Shown piece after piece: positions 41,679 to 54,393 of a DNA stretch of 64,000 bases. Positions within the stretch are counted from its first letter, which is position 1; every line of letters begins with the position of its first letter. This stretch comes from Adineta steineri (Eukaryota > Rotifera > Eurotatoria > Adinetida > Adinetidae). The DNA is taken from assembly GCA_905250115.1 (NCBI GenBank), contig CAJNOI010000005.1, forward strand, positions 1,356,910 to 1,420,909, given 5' to 3'. The notes under the pieces were generated by a model. It did not search any database, was not told the DNA's origin, and saw only the letters and a list, made by a program, of their open reading frames with translations. The translations under genes were made by a program, and so were the position numbers.

Positions 41679-41711
41679 TATCTAGAAATAAAAAATAAAA
41701 AAAACATAATG
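41679..41711 (-). promoter_or_regulatory. 33-bp intercistronic gap with acceptor-like site
   Basis: Between the PYCR stop and the TMEM70 ATG there are only T-runs and a TTTCTAG, three bases before the ATG. There is too little room for a poly(A) signal, a terminator and a promoter. A spliced-leader acceptor is the simplest reading (inference). Confidence 0.5.
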
Positions 41712-42566
41712 TCATTTCGTTTCTTTAGCTAATTGATCAGCCATTGTCTGTGCACGATTAAATGCTGACATAAGTGCATCCATATATGCCCCTCGTACAC
41801 CTTTATTTTCAAGTTCATGTAAACCATAAATGGTTGTACCAGCTGGTGTTGAAATATCATTTTTAAGTTCAGCAGGATGTTTAGATGATGATACTAAAAT
41901 ATCAGCACAGCCAAGCATAGTCCGAGCAGCTAATGTATTCGCTAACTGACGTGAAAGACCAGCTTTAACTGCACCATCAGCTAAACCTTCAACAGCAGTA
42001 CAAAAAAATGCTGGACCACTACCAATCAATGCACACATGATATCTAATTCAGTTTCTGTAACATTACCAGCAAAATAAGCTACTTTATCGAAAACTGATT
42101 TTAAATAGATTTGCAATGGATTATTATCATTAGTTTTTGGTGATGATATAGCATATGAACCATTACGTTTAGCAACATTAACATTGTACATAATTCGAAC
42201 AATATTTTCTCCTGTTTGAAGCCATTGATTTAATGTTGAAATAGTTAGACCGGGAATTATTGATATAAATAATATATTTTTTAGACGTTCATTATCGACA
42301 GTTTTTATAATTTCTTGACAAACAGATTTTATTAATTTTGCTTTTACAGCAAATAATACAATATCACAATTATTACATAAGACAGTATTTGATGTTGTCA
42401 TATGAATAGTATTATTAAAACGTTTCAATAATGATTTATCATCTTCAGCAGATGGACAACTAATCCAAATATGCATCTTGTCAAGATAATCAGCTTCATT
42501 AAGTCCATCAAGTAATGCTTGGATAATACGACCACCACCGATAAAACCTATGCGTATATTTTCCAT
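41712..42566 (-). CDS. pyrroline-5-carboxylate reductase
   Basis: A single exon of 284 residues. The N-terminal Rossmann motif is IGFIGGGRIIQALLDGL. The C-terminal dimer domain has the family signature GSGPAFFCTAVEGLADGAVKAGL and the proline-binding region NDISTPAGTTIYGLHELE. It catalyses the last step of proline synthesis, reducing P5C with NAD(P)H. The length fits the shorter PYCR3/bacterial-like class. The usual PNTP-type loop after the second NAD-binding part is changed here (VRIMYNVNVAKRNG). The ATG at 42564-42566 is immediately preceded by TGTATTTAG, an acceptor-like sequence. The preceding stop of MITD1 is only 114 bp upstream and TMEM70 follows after 33 bp, so the three genes may share one transcript. 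Confidence 0.92.
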   Translation of the reverse strand: MENIRIGFIGGGRIIQALLDGLNEADYLDKMHIWISCPSAEDDKSLLKRFNNTIHMTTSNTVLCNNCDIVLFAVKAKLIKSVCQEIIKTVDNERLKNILFISIIPGLTISTLNQWLQTGENIVRIMYNVNVAKRNGSYAISSPKTNDNNPLQIYLKSVFDKVAYFAGNVTETELDIMCALIGSGPAFFCTAVEGLADGAVKAGLSRQLANTLAARTMLGCADILVSSSKHPAELKNDISTPAGTTIYGLHELENKGVRGAYMDALMSAFNRAQTMADQLAKETK

Positions 42567-42680
42567 CTAAATACATTTTTAGGGAAACATGTCAGATTTT
42601 TATTAAATAAAAAAATATAAGAAATTCTCGAAATTGCTTTTAATAACGATTAAAAAAAATACAATATATGCAATTAACTA

Positions 42681-45600
42681 TTATGATGATGATTGAATTC
42701 TTTCAGTATGAAAGATATCAATAGTTGTTTGATGACATGGACGAAGATCAAGATCATAATATCCAATGGATAATTTACATTCTGGAGGTTTATAAAAATC
42801 AAGTCCTCGACCAATTTTAATGATCCATCCATTATTTAATCTTTACAGAAAAAAATTCAATCATTGAAAACAAAAATACGAAGAAAATTTACTTAATTTC
42901 TCGATCATGTAATCCAGTTACATAATTTATGATAAGTTCAATTGAATGTGTTTTTCTAAGATGTTCTTTAAATTCATTTAATTGTTCAATTTGTATTTTT
43001 TTTGTTTGTTCATTCTAAATAAAAGATTATTGAAAATAATAAATTAATAGAAACGAATCTACCGTTTCTGTACTTGTAATTAAAGTTATTTGTTTAATCT
43101 TTGCTGGTGATTTAATACCAGCTTCACAAAAACGTAAAAAATTGGTAATCTAAATGAGAATTTTGTTATTAGAAAAAAATAAAAAAAAAGAGACTTGATG
43201 ATATGCGCGTATATATGGATCTTGAACAATTATTTCTGTAACATTTTCATCTAAGAAACGACTGAATATTTTTTCATAACTATTTCCTATTGCACCATCT
43301 TTTATTTGAATTTGTTCATGATAAGTTTTAACTAAAATTAAGAGAGAAAAAAACATTTAAAATGACACATTTTCGTTTTTATTAGCGATTTAAAAAAATA
43401 AAAAATCTATTAAATTTCAAGTATCTATAGAATTTTCAGTAATTTGTCGCGTGCGAAAAGGACTACGAAATGATGATATTGCAGGACCTCTCAACGCTGC
43501 TACAGGAATACTAGTACGCTTTTCAATCGATTCAACAATAATAAAATTCTGATCTAAACTAGTATTTCGTCTATTTTGCAATGGCATTTCGTCAATAGTT
43601 TTCGAATGTGAACGACGACGTCGATAATATATAATAATAATTAAACATAATAATACAACTATAACACCAGTAATAATACCAATAATCAAAAATTTATTAT
43701 TAGGATTATGATTAGTAGGTTTCGTTGAAGTATCTACTTCAGTAGGATGTTTTGCTGTTGAATTCGTTGATGAAAATGTAACAGTTGATTGTAATGTTGT
43801 TGTACTCATTGAACTGGATCTACTTATTGATGTTGTCATTGTTGTAGATAAAGTTGTTGTTGTTGTTATTGTTGTTGATGGTAATGTAGTTTTAATTGAT
43901 GTTGGTAATAGATGATAAAGAAGAGAAAACCCACGTTTAGATTGTGGATTTTGATTTGTTAAATTATATGAAATGAATATTTTATCAGTTGTTAAACATG
44001 TATCAAATAAAAGTTCCGTTTGATGTATACCACATAAATATATATCATAGAATTTATTATTACATTGATATGATAATAAAAGATAATCATTCGTACAATT
44101 ACCTGTTTGTACATCGGGTATATCAATATTAAGATCAAGTAAATACATATATATAATAAAATTCGAATTTTCTGGTGGACTTAATGTAATATTTATACAT
44201 TGTGTTTGTGTATAAGATGGATATAATGTACTTTGTAATATACCACTAATTGGAGATAATTGATTATTTTGATTTGTACATATATCATTAATATTTGAAA
44301 CAATTGTTGATGTTGGTAAACATTGATATTGAACAAAAAGATAATTAGCGATAGTTTGACCGCATTCAGATAAATAAAATGTATTTAGAAATGATACTGA
44401 ACATGCTTGTTTTCCTGAACATAATCGATAGATATTATCAGCTTCATTTGTACAATCACCGGGTGTATATACACATCCAGTACCTTTACCATAGAATGCT
44501 CGATGAATAACGATTATATAATCGGATGGACATTGAAAATTATTTGTACCAAATAAAGCGGATACATCAGGATAACATAAAGTTTTTATTAAATGAGGAG
44601 ATGGATCAGGAAAATAATCTGGTCGAGATGGTATTGTTGTTGGTAGAGTAGTTAATGTTGGCTGTGTTGTACCAGGTGTAATAATTTCTTCGCATATTTC
44701 ATTTGGAGATCGTTGACGAAATTCAAAATAAAGTTTTACACCACGTCCTTTAGCTTCTAATGCTCGAATTAATTGTACCGATACAGATGTATGACATGTT
44801 TTCAATAAAAGATTTGTATAAGATCGTCCACACCATTCTGTCACACTATTATCAGCTCGAATAATCAATCGATCATTTGTACAACTTTGTCCCAATAAAT
44901 TTGGTGCATCTAAATCCATATCAATAATATAAAGATAAATATCTTGATGTGGTTTTAATATATGTAAATCATATATACAATTAATATTATTTTTGACATT
45001 AGGAAAATTTGGTGAAATTAAAAAACCACGACGAATATCACCCGTTGGTCTTGAATCATTATGACATATATCATATGTCATAATAGTTTCAATATCATTT
45101 GGTACACATGTATAATCAATATGTAAATAAGTTGATAATCGATTTTGACATGATACTAATGTTTTAGCATAATGATATACTGTACATGATGTTTTACCAG
45201 AACATAAATTTTCTATTGTTGATGCATCACTTTGAAAACAATCATTTTTATTGTAATTACATGAAATTGTTCCATCTTGTTTAGTAGCATAATCAGCAGT
45301 TAATATATCAATAACATAACCAGGTGAACATTGAATTGTTTGTAATTGATTTTGACATATACTATAAATTGTTGAATCTGTAACACCAATATCACAAAAA
45401 CCCCATTGATCATCTATATCATGATTATGAGTTAATGAACACCATGGATCAAATACAGTTTGATCGGGCGTTGCATGTGGTGGTTTATCTGCGATACAAT
45501 TCGTATATTGTTTTCCTTGATAAATAAATGGAAATTGACAATAGTGACGACTGCCATGCATTGTTGTACCACCATAAGCAACGACTAAAAAGAAGGATTT

Positions 45601-48600
45601 ATTTTTATTATTCATTTCTTATAAAATTCACCTTGAAGACTTGGTGGTAATAAAGTTATTGAAGGAGATGTTTGTGTCGTTGATGTTGTTGTAAGTCCAC
45701 TTGGTACACATGACCATCCTATAGGTACATCAATAGTTTTAAAATAAATTTTAAAGCCACGATAACCAAGTGCTTGTTGATTTGATATAAAATTAAATTG
45801 AACAATATTTGAACAACTAATTAAAACAAGTTCTGGTTGTTGTAAACCACAAATAATTCTTTTATCATTTCCATCATAAATTTCCAATGATGCATGAATA
45901 CAATCACCATATTCATCTTCTGCTTCTAAAAATAGATCAACAATATAAATCATCCATAATTTATTTGGTATTGTTTCAATTGTTTTTGGACAAATATGTG
46001 TCGAACTTAATGATGGATAATATGGACTTATTATCATTCCTTTATCAATTGCAATTGTATCTGTTGTTGTTGATGCACATATATCAATTGGATTTTCATG
46101 ATTAGGTAATCGTGTTGGTATACATTCATATTCAATTTTAATATAATCAGCAGTTTGATCTTCACATTGTGGTAATGGTTTAGGAATGATATATTCAAGA
46201 AAACATGAATGTGTACATGTTAAACTAAGTGATGTTTCTTGTAGACAATGGGAAAATGATGGAATTTCACAGAAACCAGTGCCAGTTACAGCATAATTTG
46301 AATTTCTTATAGAAATTACGTAATCATTTGAACGTGGACATTGTAATGTATCCGTTGTACCAAGACAAATTTGTTTACTTAGAACATATGAAACATCTAA
46401 ATTTTGTGCCCATATTGGTAATGGTTCATTAATTGATGTTGTTGTTGATATTAATGGATTATATGTTGATGGATTTCCAATACATAATATATCCATTGGT
46501 TTTTCAATCCATTCAAAATAAAATTTAAAACCTTTTGAAAAAGGATTTGTTGATGAAGTTGTTTTATATTGTATTATTACACTTGTAGTACAAATAGGTT
46601 CAAGAGATAATTTTCTTATACCACAATAAATATATGCTATATGTGGTGTATTTATAATTAAATAATCATCTATACATATATCACGAAATGTTGGTTCAAT
46701 ATTATTTGTTTTATAAATTATAAAATCTGGTTTATCAGATTTGACTAAAAATAAAAATAAGATAGAAAAAGAAATATTCATATATAAAAAGTAATATTTA
46801 CCTGGAGTATTACTCGATATAGCCAATTCATTTATCCAGATTTTTAATGCTCTATCATGTATACCAAGAATTTCTCTTTGACATTCCTTATTTGTTTGTT
46901 GATAACTAGGAAAATTTGGACTTATAACAATACCATTAATATCTGTAATTTGTTTATTTGTATCACATATATCATACACAACTAAGTTCGATGTTGAACT
47001 AATTGGAAAACTTGGTACACATTGATATGTTATATGTAAATAATCAGCATATTTATCTAAACAATGAGCTAATCGACGTTTATTTGAATATGATAAATAA
47101 CAATTCGGCGCATCCGTTTGACATTGTGTTATTGCCAACAATGCTTCTTGTGTACAATCATTTTGAATAAATTCACATTTATTTAATGATTGGTTTTTAA
47201 CTCCATAAAAAGCATTAAGTATCATAAATGTAAAACCATATGGACAAGTATGAATAAATGTATCATTATAACATATATCGTATTCAATTGGATCAAGTAC
47301 AGTCATAATTGATAGACTTGTTATTGATGTTGGTTTTGGTGGTGTTGGCGTGGTTTGAATGGTTGTTGGATTTGTTAATGTTGTTACAGTTTCTTCACCA
47401 CAAGACCAGCCAAATGGTTGTGCTTGACTTTCAATATATAATTTAATACCATATGAATATGCTTGTAAATCATTCATAATCATGTAATGTAAATCAAGTT
47501 GATTTGAACAACTTGAATAAATTAAACTATTTGTACGTTGTTCACAAAAATCTAAACTTTGATTTTTAGTAGTTTCAAACAATGACATTTTATTTAATTG
47601 ACATATTGGATTATAATTATTTAAACTTATATCTAATGCATATATATGCATGATATAACCTGGTTTTGTTTGTAAATGATATGTACAATTCATATTTGTT
47701 AATTTTGGATAATTATAACTTTGAAATTGACCATTACGATCAATATGTATATTTATATTTGAACATGATGTATTTGGTGAAATTAAAGGAGTTTTTATTG
47801 GTATACATTGATATTCAACATATTGATAAGCAGCTATTGTATTATTACATGATGAAATTAATTGATTTCCGGGATACATATAGAAACATGTTTGACCACA
47901 TAAAAATATTGGACTTGTCGTTATAACACAATGTTTAGAAGCATCATGTAATTCACATTCATCGGATGATGTTACACCAAATATATTTGTTATAACTGCT
48001 ATAACATAATTCGTTGGACATTGAATAGTATATGATTCACCTAAATAGATCGTTTTTGAAATATTAAAAAGAGAATGAACGTTTTTTTCTTACCAGCACA
48101 TAATTGAAAACTTCGTGTAGGTGATGCAATGCCCAGTAAAACATAAATTGGAGTATTTGTAGTTGTACCTGGTTCAATAGTTGTAACAGTTATTGTTGTA
48201 CTTGGTACAGGTGTTACTGTTAATTTTGGACAATTATCATTTACTGGTCGATTAACAATTTCAAAATACATTCTCATTCCTCTATATTCTTTAAATGTAT
48301 TTTTAACTAAATATTGAATAATAATAGTTGATGAACATAAATATGGATAAGCATATCGTTGTAAACCACAATGTTTATATGTTTGAACATTATCAACAAC
48401 ATAAACATGATCGTTTATACAATTTGAATCAATATAAAGATCAGTTAACCATAAACGAATTATTTTATCATCAGATACATGTATAAAACGAAAACATTCG
48501 AATGATGTTAATTGAAATTGTGTTGGATAACCTGGACTTCGAATAATCCCATGATCGCTTGTTATTTCAGTACTATTTTGACATATATTATATTCTTTTG

Positions 48601-49560
48601 ATGTATCATCCATTGATATTGGAATACAATCATATTCAATATGAAAATAACTACTATATTGATCGTTACATTGTGGTAGGAGTTTTTTTGTTGCATGGAT
48701 TAAACATTGAGTTGAATCTGTTAGACATGAAATACTATTCATTGAATCAACAATGCAATCTCCAGGTTTATAGGAGCATGTATTCGATATTTGTGCAACA
48801 CCATGTGATGCACTTCGAACAACTATAACATAATTATTTGGACAACGAAGTGTAATGTTTGATGGTACACAAGCTTCTTGTACAGGCATTGTTTGAACAT
48901 TTTGTCCATGGATAAAAAGGGAAGATTGGGATATATACAAAACGAAAAGGCTTAGTCTAAGCATGATTTTAATAATATCAGGCGATATAAGCGTCAAAAA
49001 AAATGACAATACTTTGTCTTATTCACGTGGTTAAAGATAAAAGACGATGTTATCATCTGTTCTTACACACTACTTTTATACGTTTGTATTATTTTATAGA
49101 ATAATAATCAACAAAAGAAAAGATAAAAAAAACCTTCTTTTTTGTTCTCAAACAAAAATATTTAACTATACCTTTTTTTTGTTCAATAAATTCTTTTAAT
49201 TTTTCAGCACGATCCATACATTCAGTAATTTTCTGTTGATATGCTGTTCGTTTTCGTTCTTCACTCATTGGAATCTCTAGTAAAAATTAACAATGATAAA
49301 ATCATTTCTTTTCAATAGAACAATCTCGAATGGACGATGACCACCCAAAAAAAACTAATATATCCAACATTGTTCAATCTTAGATTTTCATTCGATATAA
49401 GACTTACAGAATACTTTCAATGTTTATATGTCTTACCTTTAACAACCTTCAATAACATTCGTATAGCTTCGGAATAACAAGTTAATGCATCTGGATATTT
49501 TTGTTCACCATCGAGTTGAACTGCTCGTTTTAATAATTCAATTGCTGCCGTATCACTCAT
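42681..49560 (-). CDS. MITD1: MIT domain-containing protein 1
   Basis: Six exons (49437-49560, 49172-49276, 43195-43331, 43063-43149, 42893-43014, 42681-42840) join exactly in phase to 244 residues (human about 249). Exons 1-2 code the MIT three-helix domain ([37 protein letters not shown]). Exons 3-6 code the PLD-like C-terminal domain: [63 protein letters not shown] and [19 protein letters not shown], all closely matching MITD1. It binds ESCRT-III tails and membrane at the midbody during abscission. Its second intron (43332-49171) is 5.84 kb and contains an entire receptor gene on the same strand; all other introns are short. The stop lies 114 bp before the P5C reductase ATG. Confidence 0.92.
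43417..48964 (-). CDS. transmembrane SUEL-lectin/CUB/FN2 receptor
   Basis: Four exons (48094-48964, 46802-48040, 45632-46744, 43417-45584) join in phase to 1796 residues. Order: signal peptide ([13 protein letters not shown]...); four pairs of a SUEL/rhamnose-lectin-like module (C...CPNNYVIVV...C.Y..GDC...[10 protein letters not shown]) followed by a CUB domain (GIIRSPGYP ... HCG); one fibronectin type II domain ([17 protein letters not shown] ... WCSLTHN ... WGFCD); two more lectin/CUB pairs; a Thr/Ser stalk; a membrane helix ([21 protein letters not shown]); an arginine stop-transfer run; and about 75 cytoplasmic residues. Short Thr/Pro linkers separate pairs. The protein probably binds carbohydrates at the cell surface (inferred). 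The ATG at 48962-48964 was chosen because it starts the signal peptide. The whole gene lies within a MITD1 intron on the same strand. Confidence 0.87.
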
Positions 49561-51991
49561 TAGTCAATTTAAGATCTATAAATATTTTAAATACTACCTA
49601 ATTTAGATCGAATATCATTATTTTTTTATTCATTTTTAATATATTCATACTAATTCATTCAGATTATTTTCATAAATATATATTTTTTATTAAATATACA
49701 ATGAATTAAGAAAAATACACATACGAAAAGAAAAAGTTTTATAAAAATATAATCAAGTTCTCATTGTTCATTACATAGATATCGAGCTCGATGAAACAAA
49801 TTCTAAATTTAACAAATAAACAAAATAATAGTTCTTTACTTGTGATACATAATAAAGTATTTTACATGATCAAAAATCAATAAATCGAATTGTATCATCT
49901 TATCCATTCGATGAAAGATTTTTCATATGATTTAAATTATCGAAAAGATATGCGTATTTATTCATCGATTAATACCATTCATTTGAGCTTTATTTTTTCG
50001 AATCTATGAATATAAAAAATACATGAATATTCGATATTTAGCTTGGATCTTTATGTAAATTTGTTTGAGCAACTCGTTTTCTTAGTTTATATACTTTTTC
50101 TAACATTGACAAATGATACTTACCAGTAATAAAATAATCTGTCAATTCAGGTGAAGTCGTACATCATTTTATTTTTGCTTCATCGATTGGTGGATCATTC
50201 TGGTTTAATTAAGATAATTATCAATCTTTATCGTTTATCTTTAGATAAATAATCGAAATATATTAATTGGGATTTTTCATTTCTGTTTTTTTACGATCAT
50301 TAATATTGATTATCAATTACTAGCAAAAACAAAAATGACGTTGATCAACCTAAGTATAAGTAAAAGAAGAAAAAAAACCGAAAATTACTCTAAACAAATC
50401 ATCTAATAAAAAGTATTATCATATAGTTATGCATTCTGTATTTCATTTGATTGGTAATACTCTTTACCCAATCATATAGTAAAGAACGAAAAAAAAAGAC
50501 ATGATCGATCGAATTGTTTTTTATTCAATTTCTGATTTTTAAACAAAAATTTTGTTTATTATTTTGTTTTCAATAATAACATATTTCAATTAATATATGT
50601 ATATCGATTTGAGTAAAGCAATTGTTTTTCTTTCAATTAATACTTATTTCCTTTTGTTTTAATAAATAAGAATTGTATTGTATCGATCTCTTGTTCTTTT
50701 TTCTTACGTTTCTTTTTTTTTATCTATCTATTCATCGAATCACTTGACATTCTTTTGTTAATGCATAATTGCTCGTGTCGAACACTTGAATGTATGATGT
50801 TCGCATATAAATTGTCTTTTACTAATTGATTTTGAATGAGCGAACATACGTGTACGATGAAAGACTCGATAATGATTTGTCAAGTAGCTGTCATTATCAG
50901 TTGGACCAACAAAAAAAATACGTATATATATATGCATGATATATCAATATATACCCGTTTACTTCTTCATCTGATTTTGTCATTGTTTATATTTCACATA
51001 ACCTTTTTAGTTATTAATGACATTTATTCTTTTGATTAGAGAGAATATTCGAAAATGGTTAAAAGAATTATATTTGACAATCAACTGTCGTTGTTCATAA
51101 TTATTATTGTCATTCTTTTCTACTTGTAATTCCAAAAGAAATATTTAAAAAAAAATTTATTTTCATAGTTGACCCAAAATCAATAGGCGATAAATCATCG
51201 TGGTCATTCATTTATTTGCTCTTCTCTCTTTCTCTTTCTCTCTCGTTCTCTCTTTACTTGACCCTTGGCGAACATGTCCGGCAAACTTTTCAAACCTATA
51301 TATGCCCCCGATTAATTGAGTTTTTTCTCTCTCTATTCTGTTCTCAAACGAGCCAAGAAAAAAAGAGAGGAGAAGGAAGAAGAAGAAGAAGAGGGCATAT
51401 TCTCCGATTGCTAAGAACAGAACAATCCTCTTTTCCCTTCTCCCCCTCTCTCTCTCTCCCTCGTCTATTTTTCTTTTACGAACGAAACAAGAAATAATTA
51501 TATGCATTGATGTGGCCGAGGCTAACACAAAGAGAAAGAAGAGCGATTAGAAAAAGAGAGGGAGAGAAAAAAGAGGGAGACCTTTCGTTTACATACATTA
51601 CCATGCCATCACTCAAGATGCTGTTTTTTTCTTTTCCTATCAAAATTATCTCTTTTTTTTTAAGTACATATATTTGAGTCTACACGCGTGTTCTTCGATA
51701 CTTTTTTTTCTCTTACAATATATACATATATATATATATATGAGGCGAGCCCTATCATCATCATCATCACCACCACCACCACCACTATTGCCACATGTAT
51801 ACGCACAGAAAAAGAAGAAGACGAAAAAAAGAAAATTCTATTTAGTTTTCCTGAAGGCTTTTTTTTAACGTACGCATTCATGCCGATGATGATAATGATG
51901 ATGAAACTATTACTGATAATAGTTATAAAAAATTCTTCAATTACAGATCGATTAATTCTCCATGTAATTCAGTATAATTATATATTTAAAA
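49561..51991. other. intergenic, with low-complexity tracts
   Basis: AT-rich. On the minus strand, 50038-50200 has a coding-like stretch (SPELTDYFITG, VYKLRKRVAQTNLHKDPS, stop) with an in-frame TGA before it; it could be an exon or relic, and I do not recognise the family. CT- and GA-rich microsatellites run at about 51216-51260 and 51350-51470, and CAT/CAC repeats at about 51755-51785. Confidence 0.45.
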
Positions 51992-54393
51992 ATGACTTCT
52001 GCATTATATTATCAATCAATGATAGTACCTCCACAACAACAACAGCAGCAACAACAACAAACTCCGCAAATACCTATGTAGTAAGTAGAGAAGAAAAGAT
52101 GTTTGTTGAATGAATGAATGAATACCTTTACTTTTTTTTTGCAGTTATCATCCACAACAACATCAATCACAACTAATACAACAACAACAAGCTCATCATA
52201 TGCTTCCATCATCACAAGTACAAAATCGTGAGCAACATCATCAACCAAAAGAGTTGCATAAACCAAAAGGTCGAATGAGTGCATATACATTTTTTGTCCA
52301 AAAATGTCGAGATGAACATCGAAAAGCATATCCAAATGAAAATGCAAATTTTAGTGAATTTTCAAAGAAATGTGCTGAAAAATGGAAGGTAAGAGAAACA
52401 ATACAAAATCACATCAGATATGAACTCGTAATCACATATTACTATCAAAGTAACCAAAAGAAAAAAATAGAATTTTTGTTCCCTCTAGACTCTTCTACAT
52501 ATAACATTTCATTGACAAAAGAAAAAAGCTGAAACCCTTTGATTACATCCCTGATCTTATAAATTTTATGTGTCAAAATGAATTAAAATCATTGACTAGA
52601 TTTTTTTACTCTTTTGATGAAGGACAGATAACAATAGTATAAGATTGAGCAAACGATTTTATTTCGAATAGTCTATGGATTTTATTGTTTTTTTTGGTCT
52701 ATTTAGACAATGACTGAAAGTGATAAAACAAAATTTGCTGCACAAGCTGAAGCTGATAAACAACGATTTGAACGTGAAATGGCTGTTTATCAACCTGGTG
52801 AAAAACGAACGAAAAAAAAGAAAAAAGATCCACTCGCACCAAAACGACCATTGTAAGAAACAAAAAAATTTATTTCATCAAGATATAAAATGAAATCATT
52901 TATATTATATTTAGATCAGCGTTTTTTCATTATTGTAAAGAAGAACGACCAAAATTAAAAGCATTAAACGCAAGTTTATCTGTCGGTGAAATAGCAAAAG
53001 AATTAGGTGATAGATGGAATCATACAGCACCTGAAGGAAAACTAACTTATGAAGAATCAGCACAACGAGATAAAGAAAGATATGAAAAAGTGAGTTACAA
53101 TAGTTTGTTTTGTTTGTCTTATGATATTTTTATTTTATTTTTAGGAAATGACTGAATTTAAATTAGCAAATAAAAAAGCAGCAAAATCAAATTCAGCATC
53201 TCAGGTATTACCACCGCCACCACCACCACCACAACAACAGCATCATTCTGAGCAACAAATGAGGATACACCAGGATGTAAATTATTTTGTTTTATTTAAA
53301 TTCAAAAATTTTATTCTTCTATATAGCAACAACAACAACAACAACGACAGTACTCTTCTCCGTCATATCAATTACCAACATTTAATCCAATGCAATCTTT
53401 TCAACCACAAGTATAATTTCAAAACAAAAAAATAATCAATGAAATTTACATAAAACGTTTTTTTTTAGGCTTTTGCTCCAATGAATAACTTCCAAGATAA
53501 TAGTTTGACAAACTCTCTTTTTCCTCACTATAATGCTTATTCATTACCAATGCCACATAACAATGTAGGATATTAGTGAATAGTACGAGTAATATGCACA
53601 TAAACACACACATATACACATACTATTTCTCTTCCATTCTGAGTATATAAAAATAGTTAACAATTTTTATTTGTTATCATTTATGTCTGTACATATAACT
53701 AATGAATAACTTTTTCTTTTGTTTTTCTTTTTCATATTCTTGATAAAGATCATGTGTATATTGTATATATAACTAATCTAAAGATAAAACTGTCAACGAT
53801 AATTAATGAGTATAGGCAACATCAGCATTAGCATTTAAAATTCTTCCGGTTTTATTCTATCTCTTTTTCTTTTTCTTCTTCATTTTTTTTTTGTTTTTTA
53901 TTTATTTCAAAATAATTTTGTTGTCAATTATTTTTTATTTGTTGTTCTTGTTTGGTGTGTACATAATATACCACAAAGATAGAAAAAACATGATATAAAA
54001 ACGAGCAAAAAATTTCAAAAAATTTCGATTTTTGTTTTTCTTTTTAATCAATAATATAAAGATAAGTTTAAATTTTCTGCTTTCTCTATGATGTATATGT
54101 GTGTGTACATATGTGCTTATTTATCTTGATATTATGGATTTTATTTTATATAGATATTTATCTTGTTTTCTTTTTTTAAAGGTTCAAATGCAACAATTTC
54201 AAACTTTACAACCACCACAACATCATGTTCAACATCAAGTAGGAGAAAAATAATTAAAAAAAATTTTAATATGATTTTTATTTCGTAGACGTATCAGACA
54301 TTAACATCAGTTAATAATAATCGACATGACGATGATGATGATAATTGTGATGATAATAATAATAATAATACAGAATCCGAGGATGAAGAATAA
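51992..54393 (+). CDS. HMGB/DSP1-like protein with two HMG boxes
   Basis: Nine exons (51992-52080, 52145-52388, 52707-52852, 52915-53089, 53145-53276, 53327-53410, 53469-53564, 54182-54238, 54289-54393) join in phase to 375 residues. The poly-Gln N-terminus is followed by HMG box A ([20 protein letters not shown]), a basic linker ([13 protein letters not shown]) and box B ([15 protein letters not shown] ... GDRWNHTAP). Then come Gln/Pro-rich segments and a short acidic tail ([11 protein letters not shown] ... TESEDEE). The layout is that of Drosophila DSP1, an architectural DNA-bending protein and co-repressor. If the donor at 53565 is not used, translation ends at 53576 (NVGY, stop) and the acidic tail is lost, so alternative ends are likely. 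Confidence 0.88.

Noticed and set aside
43150-43356. Separate small gene at the MITD1 third exon
   Set aside because: It is one MITD1 exon with flanking intron sequence read through.
51660-51881. Short frames over the CAT/CAC microsatellite
   Set aside because: Low-complexity readings on both strands upstream of the HMG gene.
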